64,000 nt of DNA from Zhengitettix transpicula (GCA_037074705.1 CM073593.1:22262001-22326000); one strand, 5' to 3'; shown: positions 34,398-47,508, counted from the stretch's first letter. The notes: generated by a model from the sequence alone, not told the origin. Program-made: numbers and translations.

Positions 34398-35453
34398 TGT
34401 AGTAAACTAAATTTGACTCCTTCTCAATTCGCCCCACGTTGTGGTAGCCAAAATGTAATAAACAACCATGACAATTTAATTTGACGGGCTTTCAAATGAA
34501 ATATTATAGACTTTAAAACAAACAACATTTATTTACCAATTCTTGAAACATTATACAATTCAATAAAAACATATATCTCTTTCTCTCATGGGTCTTTACT
34601 GGGTTTGATAACGGACAGAACACTTAAATAATCAAAGCACCCAACATTTATCTTTAAATTAAACAGAAGTATTTAATCGTCTAGACATCGACGAAACGTA
34701 TTAACGAACTTAGAATTACCAGATTGATTCTAAATTTAAAAGAGTTTGTTTTATTAACAAAAAGAAGAGAACGATATCTGACTGTATCTTTTAATTCCGT
34801 TTACACATATTAATACCATAAATTTCAACTCACGATTACTCAGGAACATTTGGCTCGTTCATTACACACACACTTTATAGACTGGACGTTTACACACTGA
34901 CTCTAACACATATTATTGGTTCGACGATAGCTGATTCTCCATACTCGGTGAAGGACATCCCAGTTGCTCGTGCTGAAACTACTCGACGCTGGATGCTGTG
35001 TCCTGGTATCCTACCATCGAAGACAGTGGTCAAATTTTGATATTACTACAGATTGAACTTCTGCATACAAAAATGTTTATAGTTGAATAATTTTGCTATT
35101 TCTCTCGCAGGCTGCAAATTTTCTCCATACTCCGTCTCGCCGTACGCCTCCACACTCAACTGACTCAACTCTTCGACTCCAATTCCTCGACTGCCTTACA
35201 AATTCTTATCCTCCCTTTATATATATGACCGTCCCTCCTATCTTCTGCTTTGTTCCAAGACTACGTCGCAATTGCATTGACAGTTTCTCCATTACTCCGA
35301 GATTTACACTCTGCAGTTGCTGCTCCCCACTTAGAAAATATCTAGCCGCTCTGTCTTGTCACATCGAGACAGGACCCGTAATTACTTTGCACTTGCATCC
35401 TCACCCCCACATGTGCGCTGTTCCGAAACAATGCATTCCCTCAATGCATTATA
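34398..35453 (-). repeat. LTR-A copy A5 (solo LTR)
   Basis: A 1056-bp copy with ATAT duplications at 34394-34397 and 35454-35457. The 5' end has ATTATA where the family has ATTACA, so one terminal base has mutated. The conserved elements are present: a GTGAGT hexamer (minus, 34828-34833), the CAAACCCAGT box (CTGGGTTTGATA near 34590), and a CAACGTGGGGC sub-unit near 34430. Frames at 35093-35521 lie within or across its end and are not genes. Confidence 0.7.
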
Positions 35454-35457
35454 ATAT

Positions 35458-36445
35458 ATATATATATATGTATGTATCTTTGTCTGCCTATTCCTTATGC
35501 GTTTCTATGTCATTCATATGATTGCGATGAAACTTTGATGAACTGTTGTGCGTACGTCCGCGATGATGTATGTTGGCCTCTCGAAGCGGTAGGCCAATTA
35601 CCAGGGGTAAAAGCGGGTGTAATTTGTAAAAAAATGCGAAAACGGCCAATATTTTCTTCAAATAAATATTTTTCGTGGTCAATAAAAATTGATAATGTTT
35701 ATCCAAATGTTGTTTTTGTGAAATTTCAAGCACGTTCGGCATGGGAATGAAGCACTCTTAGGGGTGAGGGTGGAGGGACGTTTTATAAAAATAATACATA
35801 ATCAATCGAGATTTGTGTCTATTCTGGAATTTTGGAAGTCGCTGAATTTAATTCTAAGAAGCAACACGCCGTTAAAGTTATAGTTCAGTCCTTAGGAGAG
35901 GGGTTGGGGGAGGGGTAAAACAAAACATGTGGAAACAAATGATATACACATTTTACGATTCAGAATCAAACATTGTTTTGGTAAAACACCCCTAGCAACT
36001 TCTGGGGGTGGAAGGGTTGGTATTTAAAGAAATTCTAAATCCACAACTATTAGCGTCGAATGAGACGTTTTCGTGGCCGCGGAATTTGAGAGTGTCATTC
36101 TTAAAACTGTCAATATTTAATTTCAACCTCTAATGACAATCAAGGGGAGCACCCGTATTTTATATAACGAAGAGAATGGTATTTATTTCGGCGTTATGGA
36201 AATCGCTGAGTTAAAATCTGACTTCAGAATTCGGGTATAAGTTGTAGTTCAGCCCCTAGGAGTGGCTGTGGACGAGGGTGGAAAAATATATCGCGTACAG
36301 TATTAATCACGTCGATAGATTTCCACCAAACTTTGTACACATGTTACATACGATCGAGTAACAAACACTGGGTCGCCTAGAACATTATAAGGGTGGGGGT
36401 AGATGATACTAGAAATATTTTTCTCTGAATATACCGGAGTATTAA
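35458..36445 (+). mobile_element. Helitron family A, copy 2, decayed
   Basis: Begins beside the (TA)n tract where LTR-A5 inserted, with GTATGTATCTTTGTCTGCC, CTTATGCG and GATTGCGATGAAACTT, a typical Helitron 5' region. Then come about three family modules (AAACGGCCAATATTTTCTTC, GTCGCTGAATTT, GTTATGGAAATCGCTGAG). The CTAG end is not found, so the 3' side is truncated or too diverged near 36440. Confidence 0.55.
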
Positions 36446-37019
36446 ATGTATTTATTGTTTGACTCGACAGTGGTCATGATGAAATAAACATTCCGTCGAC
36501 ATATAGGGCAGGCTTAAATCACGTGAATACGTTTCCGAGATAAATACATATGTGGTTAATGCCGGGAACTCAAATAGTTGTAAATATAATATCATTGACT
36601 GTAAAATATTTCGTGTAGTAGTAAAATATTTATAAATGGGATATATAAAATAATTTTTTAAAATGTATCCGCTATGTTCAATTTGTATATTCCCAAAAGA
36701 TGGGTCTGATTTATCAAAAAAATTAAAATAGTGTGAAAACATTTTTTTTTCGTGAAGATTTTTTTACTTACCACGCAGATTAACATACTACTGCAAGCAA
36801 GGAAGTAATTGCGTTGTGAAAGCTTTCCTCGCAGCTCCCAGGAAGCTGCATTTCCTTCATAATTTACAATGCAGCTTGCGCGAGACAAGGTGTAATTACG
36901 TAAGCAATTCTGAGGTGAACCACGTTGTAGATCTCATTACATACATTGTTCTACTGGTCGAGAGCAGTGAATACTTACTCACCGTCGTACCTACTGAATT
37001 TAAACACATTTAGGTGACA
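36446..37019. other. intergenic, nothing recognised
   Basis: AT-rich spacer between Helitron copies 2 and 3. Several overlapping short frames (36452-37013, both strands) lack family features. Confidence 0.5.
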
Positions 37020-37796
37020 TCTATATATATAAAAATGAATTGCTGTTCGTTAGTCTCACTAAAACTCGAGAACGGCTGAACGGATTTATCTTATCTTAGT
37101 CTTGAAATGTTTGTGGAGGTCTAAGGAAGGTTTAAAAGGCGAGAAAAAATCGAATAATTTCCGGGAAAACCCTAAAAACAGCCCTTTTCTATTTCCCATA
37201 CAAACGTTTTCTAAATAAAATACAAATCTACACCAGTCGAGCAATTTTCACCAAATTTCGTACACGTGTTCTTTGCGACCAGGAAACAAACACTGTCGGG
37301 GTGAGACGCGTCTTCCACCCCCAGAAGCGGGGGTGGAAATATTTAAACATACTAAAACAGCCGATCTTGAGTCGGATAAATATTTTTTGAGGTCAAAGAT
37401 ATTGATAGTGTTTCTACCAATGTTATCTGAATACAATTTTCATCCCCTACGCCCTGTGAAAAGGACACCCTTCGGGTTTGGGGTGGAGATGCTTTACAGT
37501 AAAATAACGCGAATACAACCGAGATTGGAGTCAAATCAAAGGTTATGGAAGTCACTGTGTTTAGTTACGACATTCAAATTGGCATTTACCCCTCAGATGC
37601 AGGGGTAGCGGGGTGCAAATTTTGGAACATGCAAACACGGCAGATATTTGCGTTGAAGAAATATTTTTCAGAGTTAATTATAATGATTAGGGTTCGAGAA
37701 GCGTTACAAAAAAATTGCGCAAAAGCAGCCGAAATTGGAGTCATATCGGGGGTTATAGATAAATGACATCTCGGGCAACGCCGGGCACCCAGCTAG
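37020..37796 (+). mobile_element. complete non-autonomous Helitron, family A copy 3
   Basis: This 777-bp element has intact termini: A|TCTATATATATAAAAATG at 37020 and GGGCACCCAGCTAG|T at 37796, inserted between A and T without duplication. The 5' block (GTTAGTCTCACTAAAACTCG, AACGGCTGAACGGATTT) and the 3' GGGCAACGCCGGGCACCCAG block match Helitron ends widespread in arthropods, as I recall them. It has about two ~280-bp internal modules. There is no Rep/helicase gene, so it depends on an autonomous copy elsewhere. Frames at 37273-37608 and 37248-37436 lie in it and are incidental. Confidence 0.85.
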
Positions 37797-40700
37797 TTAT
37801 TTATATAACAGGATAGTTACATTCACGAAATCATTAAATCAAATTTTTATTTAATAGTTTCAAATCACTAACACAATGTATAAAAAGCTAAAAAGTAGCT
37901 AAAGTTACTGAATGCAGATAATGTATATGTTGTGCTTTTGTCGATATTTGAGATTCACACCCTATTCTACTATTTTCGAGATGACGTCATATCCGCCTGA
38001 TTTCTTAACGACTGTAAGGACTGATTGTAAAAATTACATTATAAGTATTTTATTTTTATTTATAGTAAGAATTCTATGGTCAGCTTTGAATAGCTTACCA
38101 TCTTGGAACGAAGACTCTTTTCCGCTGAGTAGGTTACCTTTAAGACCGTTGTTGAATACGACGGTCTCTACAGTGCCACTTCTTTTACTTGATTACCTCA
38201 GACCATATTCTTGCGAGTCTCCAACAAACAAGAACTCCCCTTTAATTAGAGAACTTACACCTCCACCTGAATTCCCTGACGACCCTACATTTAACCATCG
38301 GAAGCTAGGCTTCCTTCGGGACCGCAACTGTGTTGCTACCGGTGTGTTGTTTGTTACCTGCTTCTGTTCTCGATTTCAAATTCCGAGAACCCGAGCTCTT
38401 TGAAACTGTAGCTCAACAAGATTGGTTTGATAACTTCTGTTCCGATTTATTTATTGCACGTCTTTTATTTAACCTACAAGTTTGTCCAAATATTTTACTG
38501 AGATTTTTTTTTTAGTCAACACTTTTCAAACAAATACATTCTTTCGAGAAAAAGGCATAATCAATCAATTAATTAATATTACCATGCGCAAAGTCTACGT
38601 TAAAAATAGACGGTTCTTATTGAATTAAATGTGTAAACACGGGTGCTGCATTTTATGTGATTACTATACCACACGTCAGCAAGAACGGCGAGTGGCGCAC
38701 ATTCACAACGACAATTTTCAGTTTCAAATAATTTCTGGTTATATTGATAAAGTCTTACTAATACAAATACAATGCAGTTATCCGTAGACAAAAATTGAAG
38801 TACTTCAAATATTTTCAAACACCCGTCCCCTCTCATCTCTGAAATTGATATTTTGCAAACTATATTGCCTATGTTCTACATTTGGAAGTTAGAAATATAA
38901 ATATAAAAATTTATCGACATGTGTAAAGCCACTTTTGAGTTAATTCCGTTGCATGTGTGTGTTTTGTTTATACAGAAATATTAAAAGGAACTATTTTGTG
39001 CAAATAATCGCAATAACTACTTTTTTGCTTCTCTTGAACACTCCGATTTTGTGAAGAACCTCGTTCAGAAGCTTCAGAAAAAACTTATTACTTTATGGAA
39101 CGAGGAGATGGCTTTCCTTAATTTAATTTTTATTAAATACTCATTTTAAAACGTAACATAATCTAACTATAAGATCCTAATTATAAGATCGCGCCATTCT
39201 ACCGCAAAAATCTAATAATATAGTTTCTTAATTTTTATTTCGAGATTCTCTGATCTCCAAAATTAAATTTTAATCACACACACCCGTTCCTCTTTTCTCT
39301 TTATAACTTTCTGTAATTAAAAGAGAAATTCGACACTTGAAACTATTGGCTCAAAAATTATTTATAATTTCTATTCTCCATTAATAGTAATTATAGGATA
39401 AGCCACTTTCACAGAAATTATATAATCTTTCCTTAATTGAAGATTCTAATTCTCAATTTCCTTATCGTGAATTTTTAATTACCTCTGTAATTTAATTACC
39501 CTTAATTATGTCTACATACTTAAAAGGAATACATTTTAATATTGGATTAGTACGCTGATAACAGTCTTTACATGTATTAAGTTTAGCCTCGTTTTATGAA
39601 AAATTATGAGGCTACATACTGGAAGTTAATAAGAGTAATTTAGAAACAAACCGCCCCATTCCCTGCATAAACAAGAAACCATAAAAAGCACAAATACGCC
39701 TTTTAATCTCGTTCCCAGAGCCTTTCTCTGTAGCGCCCCGTTAATTGAATCAGCCAGGAGGCAATTTTTCTCTTCTTCTGATAACTGGTTCCTTCTAATA
39801 CCCCTTATCTTTCAGTACTTATCATGGTGAGATATAGTTTCATCCAGGTGATTATTTTTTCCGTGCTCAGGAAGCCATTCCGTTATCAAGAAGCATCGTC
39901 CTGTCATCAGGCAGCTTCTGCAGTTAACTCGACCGTGACACCTGAGAAACTTTTTCTATTATCTCTCTGGAGAACATATCAGAATACTAGATGTGAAGAA
40001 TAACAACTGTCGAAAGAGAAGTGGAGTTACTTACAGTTGTTTGTAATAAAAAATATTGAATTCTCCTAGCGATAATTGAAACGAAGAAAACGAAGGTAAT
40101 CGTAATTTGCAGGAAATCATAAAATGCCGTAATTTATGTACGACATAAGTGTTTAACTATGCTGTAAGTTGAATATAGTGTAAGGAAAAGAACTATTTAC
40201 GTGGGAATTTGATAATATTTATTAATTTCCTGAGAATTCCATCACGCATCAGGAACGTACAAAATCAATGAATGAATGAATTTTTAGAACAAATTATATA
40301 GCGACAACAAGCGTTTTAACGGTCTAAATAAATTAATAAATACAGAAATTAATTTACCTAAAGAAGTATATTAAAAAAGAAAATACAAAAAAATCCTGAT
40401 TTTTCAAATGATTAGTTGGCAATATAATTTTCTCCATCCTGAATATCGATGTGATCTGTCCAATGAGTTAAAAATATAGTTTGAAATTCATTTTTATTTT
40501 GCATCACTGGATTAAAGGAAAATAAATATTATTTAATAATCGCGCATGGCCAAATGATTTAAATGTGTAATTATGACATTTGTTTCACGTTTAGTTTGTC
40601 TCTTATTATATAAAATATTTACTAATTTGGTCATATGAAAATATGTTCGAAGCAACAAATGGTTAATTTATTTTAACTTGAATTAATTATTTATTATTTT

Positions 40701-41650
40701 TTAATTATTTATTTATTTATCATTTGGTTCCCCGTACAAATATTTGTTTTCATTCAACGTTGGATTAAATATCAAAGAATTTATTTATTCAGTCAATTTT
40801 CCATGTCCAATGTTAACCAATATTTTTAATAATAAGAATGACTATATTTCCTACTGTAAAAATTATCTAGTGTATCACATCAGCATTATGCGATATTCGT
40901 GGAGTTAAGCAATATTTTTATGGTCTAGTTAAGTGACCTGGGTGTACCGGGATTTACTTAGTTGAGCGCGAATTTAACTGGGTAGTTGTTGTGGTGCCAC
41001 TCCAAAGAATTCGGAATGTCTCATGGGAGTCTGCAAGCCGTCTCAGTAGAGTTTAAGTGTAAAAAATGAGAGCCCTTTTCAGATATGAAGGGTAAATATT
41101 TGATGGTGACTGTGAACAGTGGCCTCTGAGAGAAGTCAGAGGATGAAGAAGTAAAACTGTGAGACTCGTAGCAGTGGCCGACGAAGAATGAAGTGAGCCT
41201 CGACTTGCCGAGGTTGGCAAAACGAAAGCAGAGGTTGGCACTGTTGCGCTATAGCGCCTGTGCGCATCGCATGCGCGCGCAGTCTGTTTGCATTCAGGGT
41301 CAGGGTGTCCATAGGTGACATCACAGCACAATTTATTGTAACCCTGTTACATACTGTGGATGATCCTTCTGTATATTTTCTTGGCATGTATTTGGAAGAA
41401 CATTGTATATAAACTCAAAAGAAATATGTATTTATTTAATCTACAAATGTCTAGTTTCTCCGGTGGTGTTGATAGGTTTTCGTATATATATCACCTTATT
41501 CATAATTGTTCAGCTTCTAACCCGATTTGTTTGAACAACGTTATGTTAAAAAGAGGAACTCTTGAGTTTCACGAATGATAGGCTTCCTGGACGATGCATC
41601 AGCCGTACTAGACAAAAAGATTCAATCTTACATTATTGGTCTTAAATGTC
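37797..41650. other. intergenic, no gene recognised
   Basis: 3.9 kb with the longest open frame in the window (37912-38403, 163 codons), which shows no domain, no coding-like composition and no splice-flanked structure that I can support. GC-richer patches at 38060-38400, 39700-39990 and 40960-41330 carry no family signal. The last one has CpG- and GC-rich short palindromes (GCATCGCATGCGCGCGC) and ends near TAACCCTGTTACA, which might be an LTR edge. Confidence 0.45.
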
Positions 41651-41654
41651 ACCA

Positions 41655-41865
41655 AGGCTCACTATTTGCGATTTTTTTTCTTGTGCGGGGCACTCACTTT
41701 AAGTGCCTCCACTTCTAGCAGAAATGGCTAAACTGTGGAACTGCATAACAACAGCCGTGGAAGCAGTAAATGAAGACATGCGCGCTAGAATGTCGGAAGA
41801 ATTTTAATATCGCATAGACAAATGCCATACACCTCAAGAGGAGAATATTCAGCATCATTGAGTTG
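41655..41865 (+). pseudogene. Tc1/mariner-like transposase C-terminal relic
   Basis: The plus strand reads SPRLTICDFFSCAGHSL, stop, VPPLLAEMAKLWNCI, then EAVNEDMRARMSEEF, stop, YRIDKC and ENIQHH. In insect Tc1/mariner-type transposases, the third catalytic residue lies before D(F/H)FLWG, followed by VPPLP...L..RI..A...I...M...V..EF.YRLD.C....G.HIEH. The order and spacing fit throughout, with two in-frame stops. Only the C-terminus remains. Confidence 0.6.
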
Positions 41866-41943
41866 TTATGTAAAAGTCTTTATGTATTTTCTTTTATTTC
41901 AAAATTAACACAAATTTTTTATTCATTATTCTTCAATATATAT

Positions 41944-42993
41944 TGTAATACCAATTAAACAGGCTATGAATTGTTTTTAAAAATTAAATTGTTAGCGGAA
42001 CGAATGCGTAAAGGCGACAATCAAGGCGGTTTTTTTTTCTTTGTTTAACAATGGAAACTGAAAAACCGCGCGCTTGGAGAACAGTCAGTCTGCGCGGAGA
42101 TACGAGACCGAACGGTCCACATAAAGTAATAACACCGTAACAATTTGCGAACCTAAAAGCATGAATAGTGTTACCCAGAAGGTACAACGGCGAGATATGA
42201 TAGTTTATATAAAACGCGAGTAAGCAGTTTGGCGGAGAGACCCATAAAATCGCAAATTGAACTAATTGTCGCAACGAGAGACTTTGAGGAAATCTACATC
42301 CGGCAACCAGCTGAGGGTGGACTAATCCAGATTCCCGGATAGCATAGACACGAGAGAGCAGCGACCACGTATATTCAAATTCTAAAGTGTAGAATCAGTG
42401 AGTAATGAATGGCCTGTTTTAGTGAGTGTTAAATTCAAGCAAGAAGAATCCAAACTGGTACCAGAAGTACTGTCGTGAGTACAAGGCAATTATTAATCAT
42501 TGTAAACGATAATGAAAGGGTACAGTAATATTTCGTTCGCGTTTTTCTTTTTATTCGTTTTCTTTTGTTTCTAGTATTTTAATTTTGTATTCCTTTAACT
42601 TCAATGAATTGAATTGTTAATGTTTTAATTGGAGTGTTCTTATTATCAAACCCAGTTATGACTCTGAAATATAGATTCGACGTATTTGATTGTTATGATA
42701 TAAGAACTGTTTTTTCATAAAATGCCACGAATTAATAAATGAAAAAATTAAAGTATTTGTTGTTAACTGGATGAAATTCGGCGTGAAAAATAGATCTTAT
42801 ACAATGTAAATTTATCAACAATAATAAATTTATTTAATTTAAATCTTAAATTAATTTAGTTAATTATTTCAATGATTTAAGACCACCTTTTTAATCATTA
42901 TATATTTGACGTCTTCGACGTGTGGTTAACTATCATTAAAATTTTTATTTTTATTTTATTTCTTTTAATTAAAGATTTTGTTTGTTTATTACA
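41944..42993 (+). repeat. LTR-A copy A6 (solo LTR)
   Basis: A 1050-bp copy with TG...CA ends and ATAT duplications at 41940-41943 and 42994-42997. In order it holds TGTAATACCAATTAAACAGG, the 5' half, GGTACCAG near 42458, a GTGAGT hexamer at 42475-42480, a TTCGTTCGCG box near 42532, the CAAACCCAGT box near 42647, and the sub-unit GACGTCTTCGACGTGTGG near 42908. No internal genes follow. The minus frame at 41984-42274 is incidental. Confidence 0.72.
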
Positions 42994-42997
42994 ATAT

Positions 42998-43865
42998 ACC
43001 TGTATCAGTATTTTAATGGAGACAATATTAAATATGATTTCGATAGTAATTTATCTTCCTATCTCATATTCAGAGCTGAAATGTTCCAGTTATTCAAACA
43101 TCATTTGTATTAGACTAAAATTCTATATAAATCAAAACTTGGATGATGACCAAGTAAATTGACAGCGTATATTTTCAAAGCTGCATCTTCATAACTGACG
43201 CAGATCCATTTACAAATTACAAAGCGAAATGCACAGAGAGCATATCTTTCTAACCGATAAATTACACAGATGACTACTTTTAATCCCTTTGTAAGTGCTG
43301 GAAGCTTTGTGGGTAGTAAAGCGATGTCAGTATATGAGTGCGCAAAGAGAGCAGTTGCAACGAATATGCATGGGGAATGCGAAGTATCTAGAGCCTTTTC
43401 TATCTAGAATTAATGAATCTCGAAAAGCTTTCTCGCAAAGGATTTGCTCGATTGAAGTAACGTCACGACCTGTGGAAGGCCGGTGGATGAAGCTGTGCGG
43501 TTATTGGTTCCCGTCATAAAAGGAGGATATACACAAAGGTGTCTAAATAGTCGCGAATGTTCATTTAGAAACACACACAGTAAGGACATCAGGAGTTTTA
43601 GGCTTTTACTGCACGACAATATTAATTCACTCATACAGGCACGAAAACAATGCTAACATTAGGGATAACCTGTCACAAACATTTGTCTATAACGTATGGT
43701 AATAATTAATTTAGTGGTAGAAATGAATTTGTAATGACGAACACTGCTGTGCTATAAGTTGTAATAATTTAGAACTAAACAAAATGAATGATTTTTTAAA
43801 AACAAATGTATGTTTTTTCTTCAAAAGTTAATAATTTACAAACACTTTAAAATGATTTTTTTTAA
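42998..43865. other. intergenic, nothing recognised
   Basis: Contains overlapping frames at 43295-43519 and 43410-43634 (74 codons each, opposite strands) with no domain. No shared repeat was noticed. Confidence 0.5.
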
Positions 43866-43869
43866 CTCA

Positions 43870-44230
43870 TCCAAAACACGTAGCTCAAAATTCTTTGTAC
43901 GACCTCACAGGAAAAAATCTGAAGGAATCAAATCCAGTGATCGTGGAGGCAACGCGATTGAACCATTTCGCCATCGTCATATCCATCCTTGTCCAAATCG
44001 TCGGTCGAGATGTTCCCGAACATACAGTAAAAAAGTGCTGGGGTTCGCCGTCGTGCTGAAACCACGTGTCATGACTGACGTTCAATGTCACAGCAATCCA
44101 ACAACACGCCCAATACTTGTTGTAGGAAGATCAATTACAGGGGAACCTGTTAGCTTTGGTGGATGAATGTACGGTCCAATCACTTGACCGCCGACAATAC
44201 CTGTTTTAAAGTGATTTACTCAGTTCTATC
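43870..44230 (-). pseudogene. Tc1/mariner-like transposase central relic
   Basis: Across three frames the minus strand reads GIVGGQVIGPYIHPP, KLTGSPVIDLPTTSIG, then DTWFQHDGEPQHF, YVREHLDRRFGQGWI, ALPPRSLDLIPSDFFL and GRTKNF. This follows the second half of the catalytic domain in insect Tc1/mariner-type transposases: the second Asp in WFQHDGAPAH, then WPPRSPDL.P.DFFLWG with the third acidic residue. Many stops and frameshifts. The part after DFFL is missing, while the relic at 41655-41865 supplies that part on the other strand. Confidence 0.65.
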
Positions 44231-44234
44231 AACT

Positions 44235-45985
44235 CCTGAAAATTTAACGTTACATCCGTACAGAGTAAAACTGTGTTTATCCGATATGAGGAAACGCCAA
44301 TGTTACAAAACTTCCAACCTAATCTGACTCTGAATGAGATATTTGTGATTTCTGCAAAAAATTACAGCGTTGAAATTTTTGAGGCACACAATACAAATAA
44401 CGCATATAACCCAAAAATTAATGTAGGTATTTGTTTCACTTCTTTTTACTTACGTTAAAAATTAAACTATATTAAGAGGATTAGAAGGCAAATAATATGG
44501 AAAATAATCAAGTAGTTTTTAACATATTCGTTTTCATGACGAAACTAGATCCAACTCTCGCAGTTAACAATGACAAAATTAGTTTCATATCCGTACCTTT
44601 GTTTACGAATCAGTAAATAATAGTCTGAGTTGCTAGTAGTGGAGATGATCTGTTAATTGGATGGCTCTCCCATTGTTCCCCTGACAATATCCCCAAGCCT
44701 TCCATGCGTATACCATTGGGAATGCGGGACATCTTCAGTTCTGTGGGCAACTTATACTTAAAATTATAATTTAGAATTCATAGCCAGATCTCTTTTTTTC
44801 AGTGTGGAGATAAAATAAATAGCATATATTTACAAATTTCCATGACTATTATTTGTGTTAAAACTAACTCGAACCTTAATCTCCAGAGTCTACGCTAGAT
44901 TACAAACTCTTTTCTAATTAAAATATCTTAATTCGTGAAATTGTCTCTTCAGTCCCAGGCGAACGTTCAGTAATCCACAAATAGGACGAAATATATTTGT
45001 CCGTCCCTGTGTACCTAATGTTAAACTACCAAAACATGACTGTCATTCGTCTGAATAGATTCAATGTAAGGTCTGCATATCAGTATTATAGTGTGACACT
45101 TTTACTTTTCGTATGTTAATTTTGTACAGTTACTTTTTTGGGCACTACCTACGAGTAACGTAAAACACATCCTCCATAAACAATCGTCCACTACTATGCT
45201 GAAACACACACTCGGGTTCAGAACCACATGAGAGAAACTACCCAGAGGATTACCGTCAATTGTTCCATAATTCAAAGTTAAATAAGTAATATATAACTTT
45301 GAATAATATGAATTAAGAAATACAGATTCGGCAGCTTTCATTTTCTGGTTTTGGAAAAAGAACATAATTTTGTATACGCCAATATCACTTATATTTAATT
45401 ATTTCTGTGCTACGTTATATAAAAGGCTGGAATCTATTATCGAGAAGGATTAGTACACATTTATTTACATTACATTCTTAATCGTTCTGCAAATATTTTA
45501 ACACCGTTCATACTTGAATGTATTTTCATATAGTTTTATTTCATGTACCAAATGGTGGTAGGGAATGAATTATCATGATTGTACCTGCATCAGATGTCAG
45601 GAACATATTTTTTTTCTGCGACGAACCAAAATCCGTCCTCAAATATTTTTCTTCGAAGATAAATGTGCGTGACGAGAAAATTTGCACTTTAATTGAGCAC
45701 AAAAGTTTTCAAATGTTATACTGTTTCAAACCAACAACGAATGATAGAGCGGAAACAACGTCGTCTTCGACGGTTCCAGCCACAAAAAGTAGCTGCTTTC
45801 TCCTTACACACTCCCTAGGGGAACTGCCACAACAATGAACATCAGTGTGTTCTTTCTTTCTGTTTCGAATATATAAACTCAGCGCTTTCACCATCGCTGA
45901 CAACTCACCCTTCTTAAAAATTTCATTTCCAATCACATTAACTTTTATATAAACAATGAACACTTACGAACATTTAGATTTGTGG
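44235..45985. other. intergenic, no gene recognised
   Basis: AT-rich with several 60-90-codon frames (for example 45102-45365 and 45575-45838) lacking family features. At 45125-45155 the minus strand reads GTGCCCAAAAAAGTAACTGT, reminiscent of a mariner inverted terminal repeat, but there is no partner. Confidence 0.45.
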
Positions 45986-45989
45986 AGCA

Positions 45990-47487
45990 AATTAATCAAA
46001 TTTCGTATTTTGGAACATGCTAAAACAGCCGATATGTTAGTCAAATCCGGGGTTATGGATACCAATGAGTTTAATTATGACATTCGACTAACCGTTTAAG
46101 TCCCCCAAAGAGCGGTTGGCGGAGTGTAAATTTTCTAACATGTTTTACAGTCTATATTGCTGCTGAATATAAATTTGTCGGGGTCAATGACATTGATGGT
46201 AATTCTACCAATTTTGTTTGTGTATAATTTCAAATCCTTTCGGAGTGAGACGAAAGCACGCTTAGGGCTAGGGGTGGAATAGACTTACAAGAAAATAACG
46301 CGAAAACAATCGAGATTGGAGTCAAATTCAAGCTAATGGATGTCGCTGAGTTTATTTATTACAACCTGACCAATGCGCGGTGGTGGGTGAGGGTAGAGAT
46401 TTTCAAACACGATAATTAGCTGACTTTTGCGTCGAATATATATAATTCGGAAACAATGAGATTCATAAAATTGCTCTACATGTTATTCGTGTATAATTTC
46501 AAATCCTTTTTGGCTTGGGAGGGGAGCACCCTTAAGGATGGGGGTGGAATTTAAAATACATAAAAATAACGCAAAACAATCGAGATTGGAATCCAGGGTT
46601 ATGGATGTCGCTGAGTTTAATTAGGACATTTAATTGGCCATTTACCCCACAGGGGCGGAGGTGGACAGGTGGTGTAAATTTTTAAACATTCAATCCTGGT
46701 CGATATTTGCTTTAAATAAATATTTTCAGGATTAATTAGATTGTTAGTATTTCTACCGACTTTGTTTGTGTATAATTTAACCCCCCCATTTCAGTGTGGG
46801 AGAGGAGCACGGTTAGGGATGAGGATGGAGGGAAGTTACAGGAAAATAACGCGGAAACAACCGAGATTCTAGACAAATCGGGGTTATGCATTTCGCTGAA
46901 TTTATGTATAACGACCTGGGTAACGCGCGGTGGTTGCCGGCGGCACTAGGGGCTGGGCGGACGTGGGTGGGGGTATAAATTTTCAAAAAGGTTAACCTAT
47001 CGATGTTTGCGTCGATTAAATATTTTCGGGGTCAATGAGACTCATAATATTTTTGAATGTATTCTGGGTAAAATTACAAATCCTATCGGTTTTGGTGGTG
47101 AGAACGATGATGGGCACGGTGGTGGTGCAATACATAAAAATAACGCAAAACAAAACCTAGATTGGAGTCGAATCAGCGGTTGTGGTTGTCACTGAAATTA
47201 ATTGTAACATTTGACTTGCAGTTTAACCTCAACGGGAGGGACTTAACGGGGGTGGAAATTTTCAAACATGTCGGTCGGCCGGCATTTGCGTAAAATAAAA
47301 TTTTTACGTATAATTTAAAGTTATAATATTTCGGTAGATATTATCTGTGTATAATTTCAAAACCTATCGGCATGGGAAGGGAAAACACTTATGGGTGGGG
47401 TTTGGTGGAGCGCTACATGAATAGATTCGTTTCAAGTCGAGGGTTATGGATAGATGACATCGCGGGCAACGACGGGCACCCAGCTAT
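45990..47487 (+). mobile_element. Helitron family A, copy 4, multi-module
   Basis: Contains five to six successive ~280-bp modules. The phrase GTTATGGAT...GCTGAG recurs near 46052, 46335, 46608, 46886 and 47180, with the terminal version near 47446. Modules also share GAGATTGGAGTCAAAT, TGTGTATAATTTCAA and AACGCGCGG. It ends CGACGGGCACCCAGCTA then TTATATAT, a slightly altered CTAG-T end. The 5' terminus was not found. It abuts a (TA)n tract in which LTR-A7 is inserted. There is no helicase gene. Confidence 0.7.
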
Positions 47488-47508
47488 TATATATATATAT
47501 ATATATAT

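Noticed and set aside
35093..35750. Frames of 84-142 codons around 35.1-35.7 kb
   Set aside because: They lie in LTR-A5 or the following Helitron and are not conserved among copies of either.
37912..38403. Longest open frame in the window (163 codons, plus strand)
   Set aside because: No domain, motif or conserved-looking segment; low-complexity Leu/Pro/Ser runs; no repeat or splice context supports it.
41053..41387. Two overlapping minus-strand frames of 83-92 codons in a GC-rich patch
   Set aside because: Two frames open at once, Ser/Thr/Ala-rich, no domain; the patch may be an LTR edge but no second copy is in the window.
45125..45155. Mariner-like terminal repeat on the minus strand
   Set aside because: GTGCCCAAAAAAGTAACTGT resembles such ends, but no matching opposite end or transposase fragment was found nearby.
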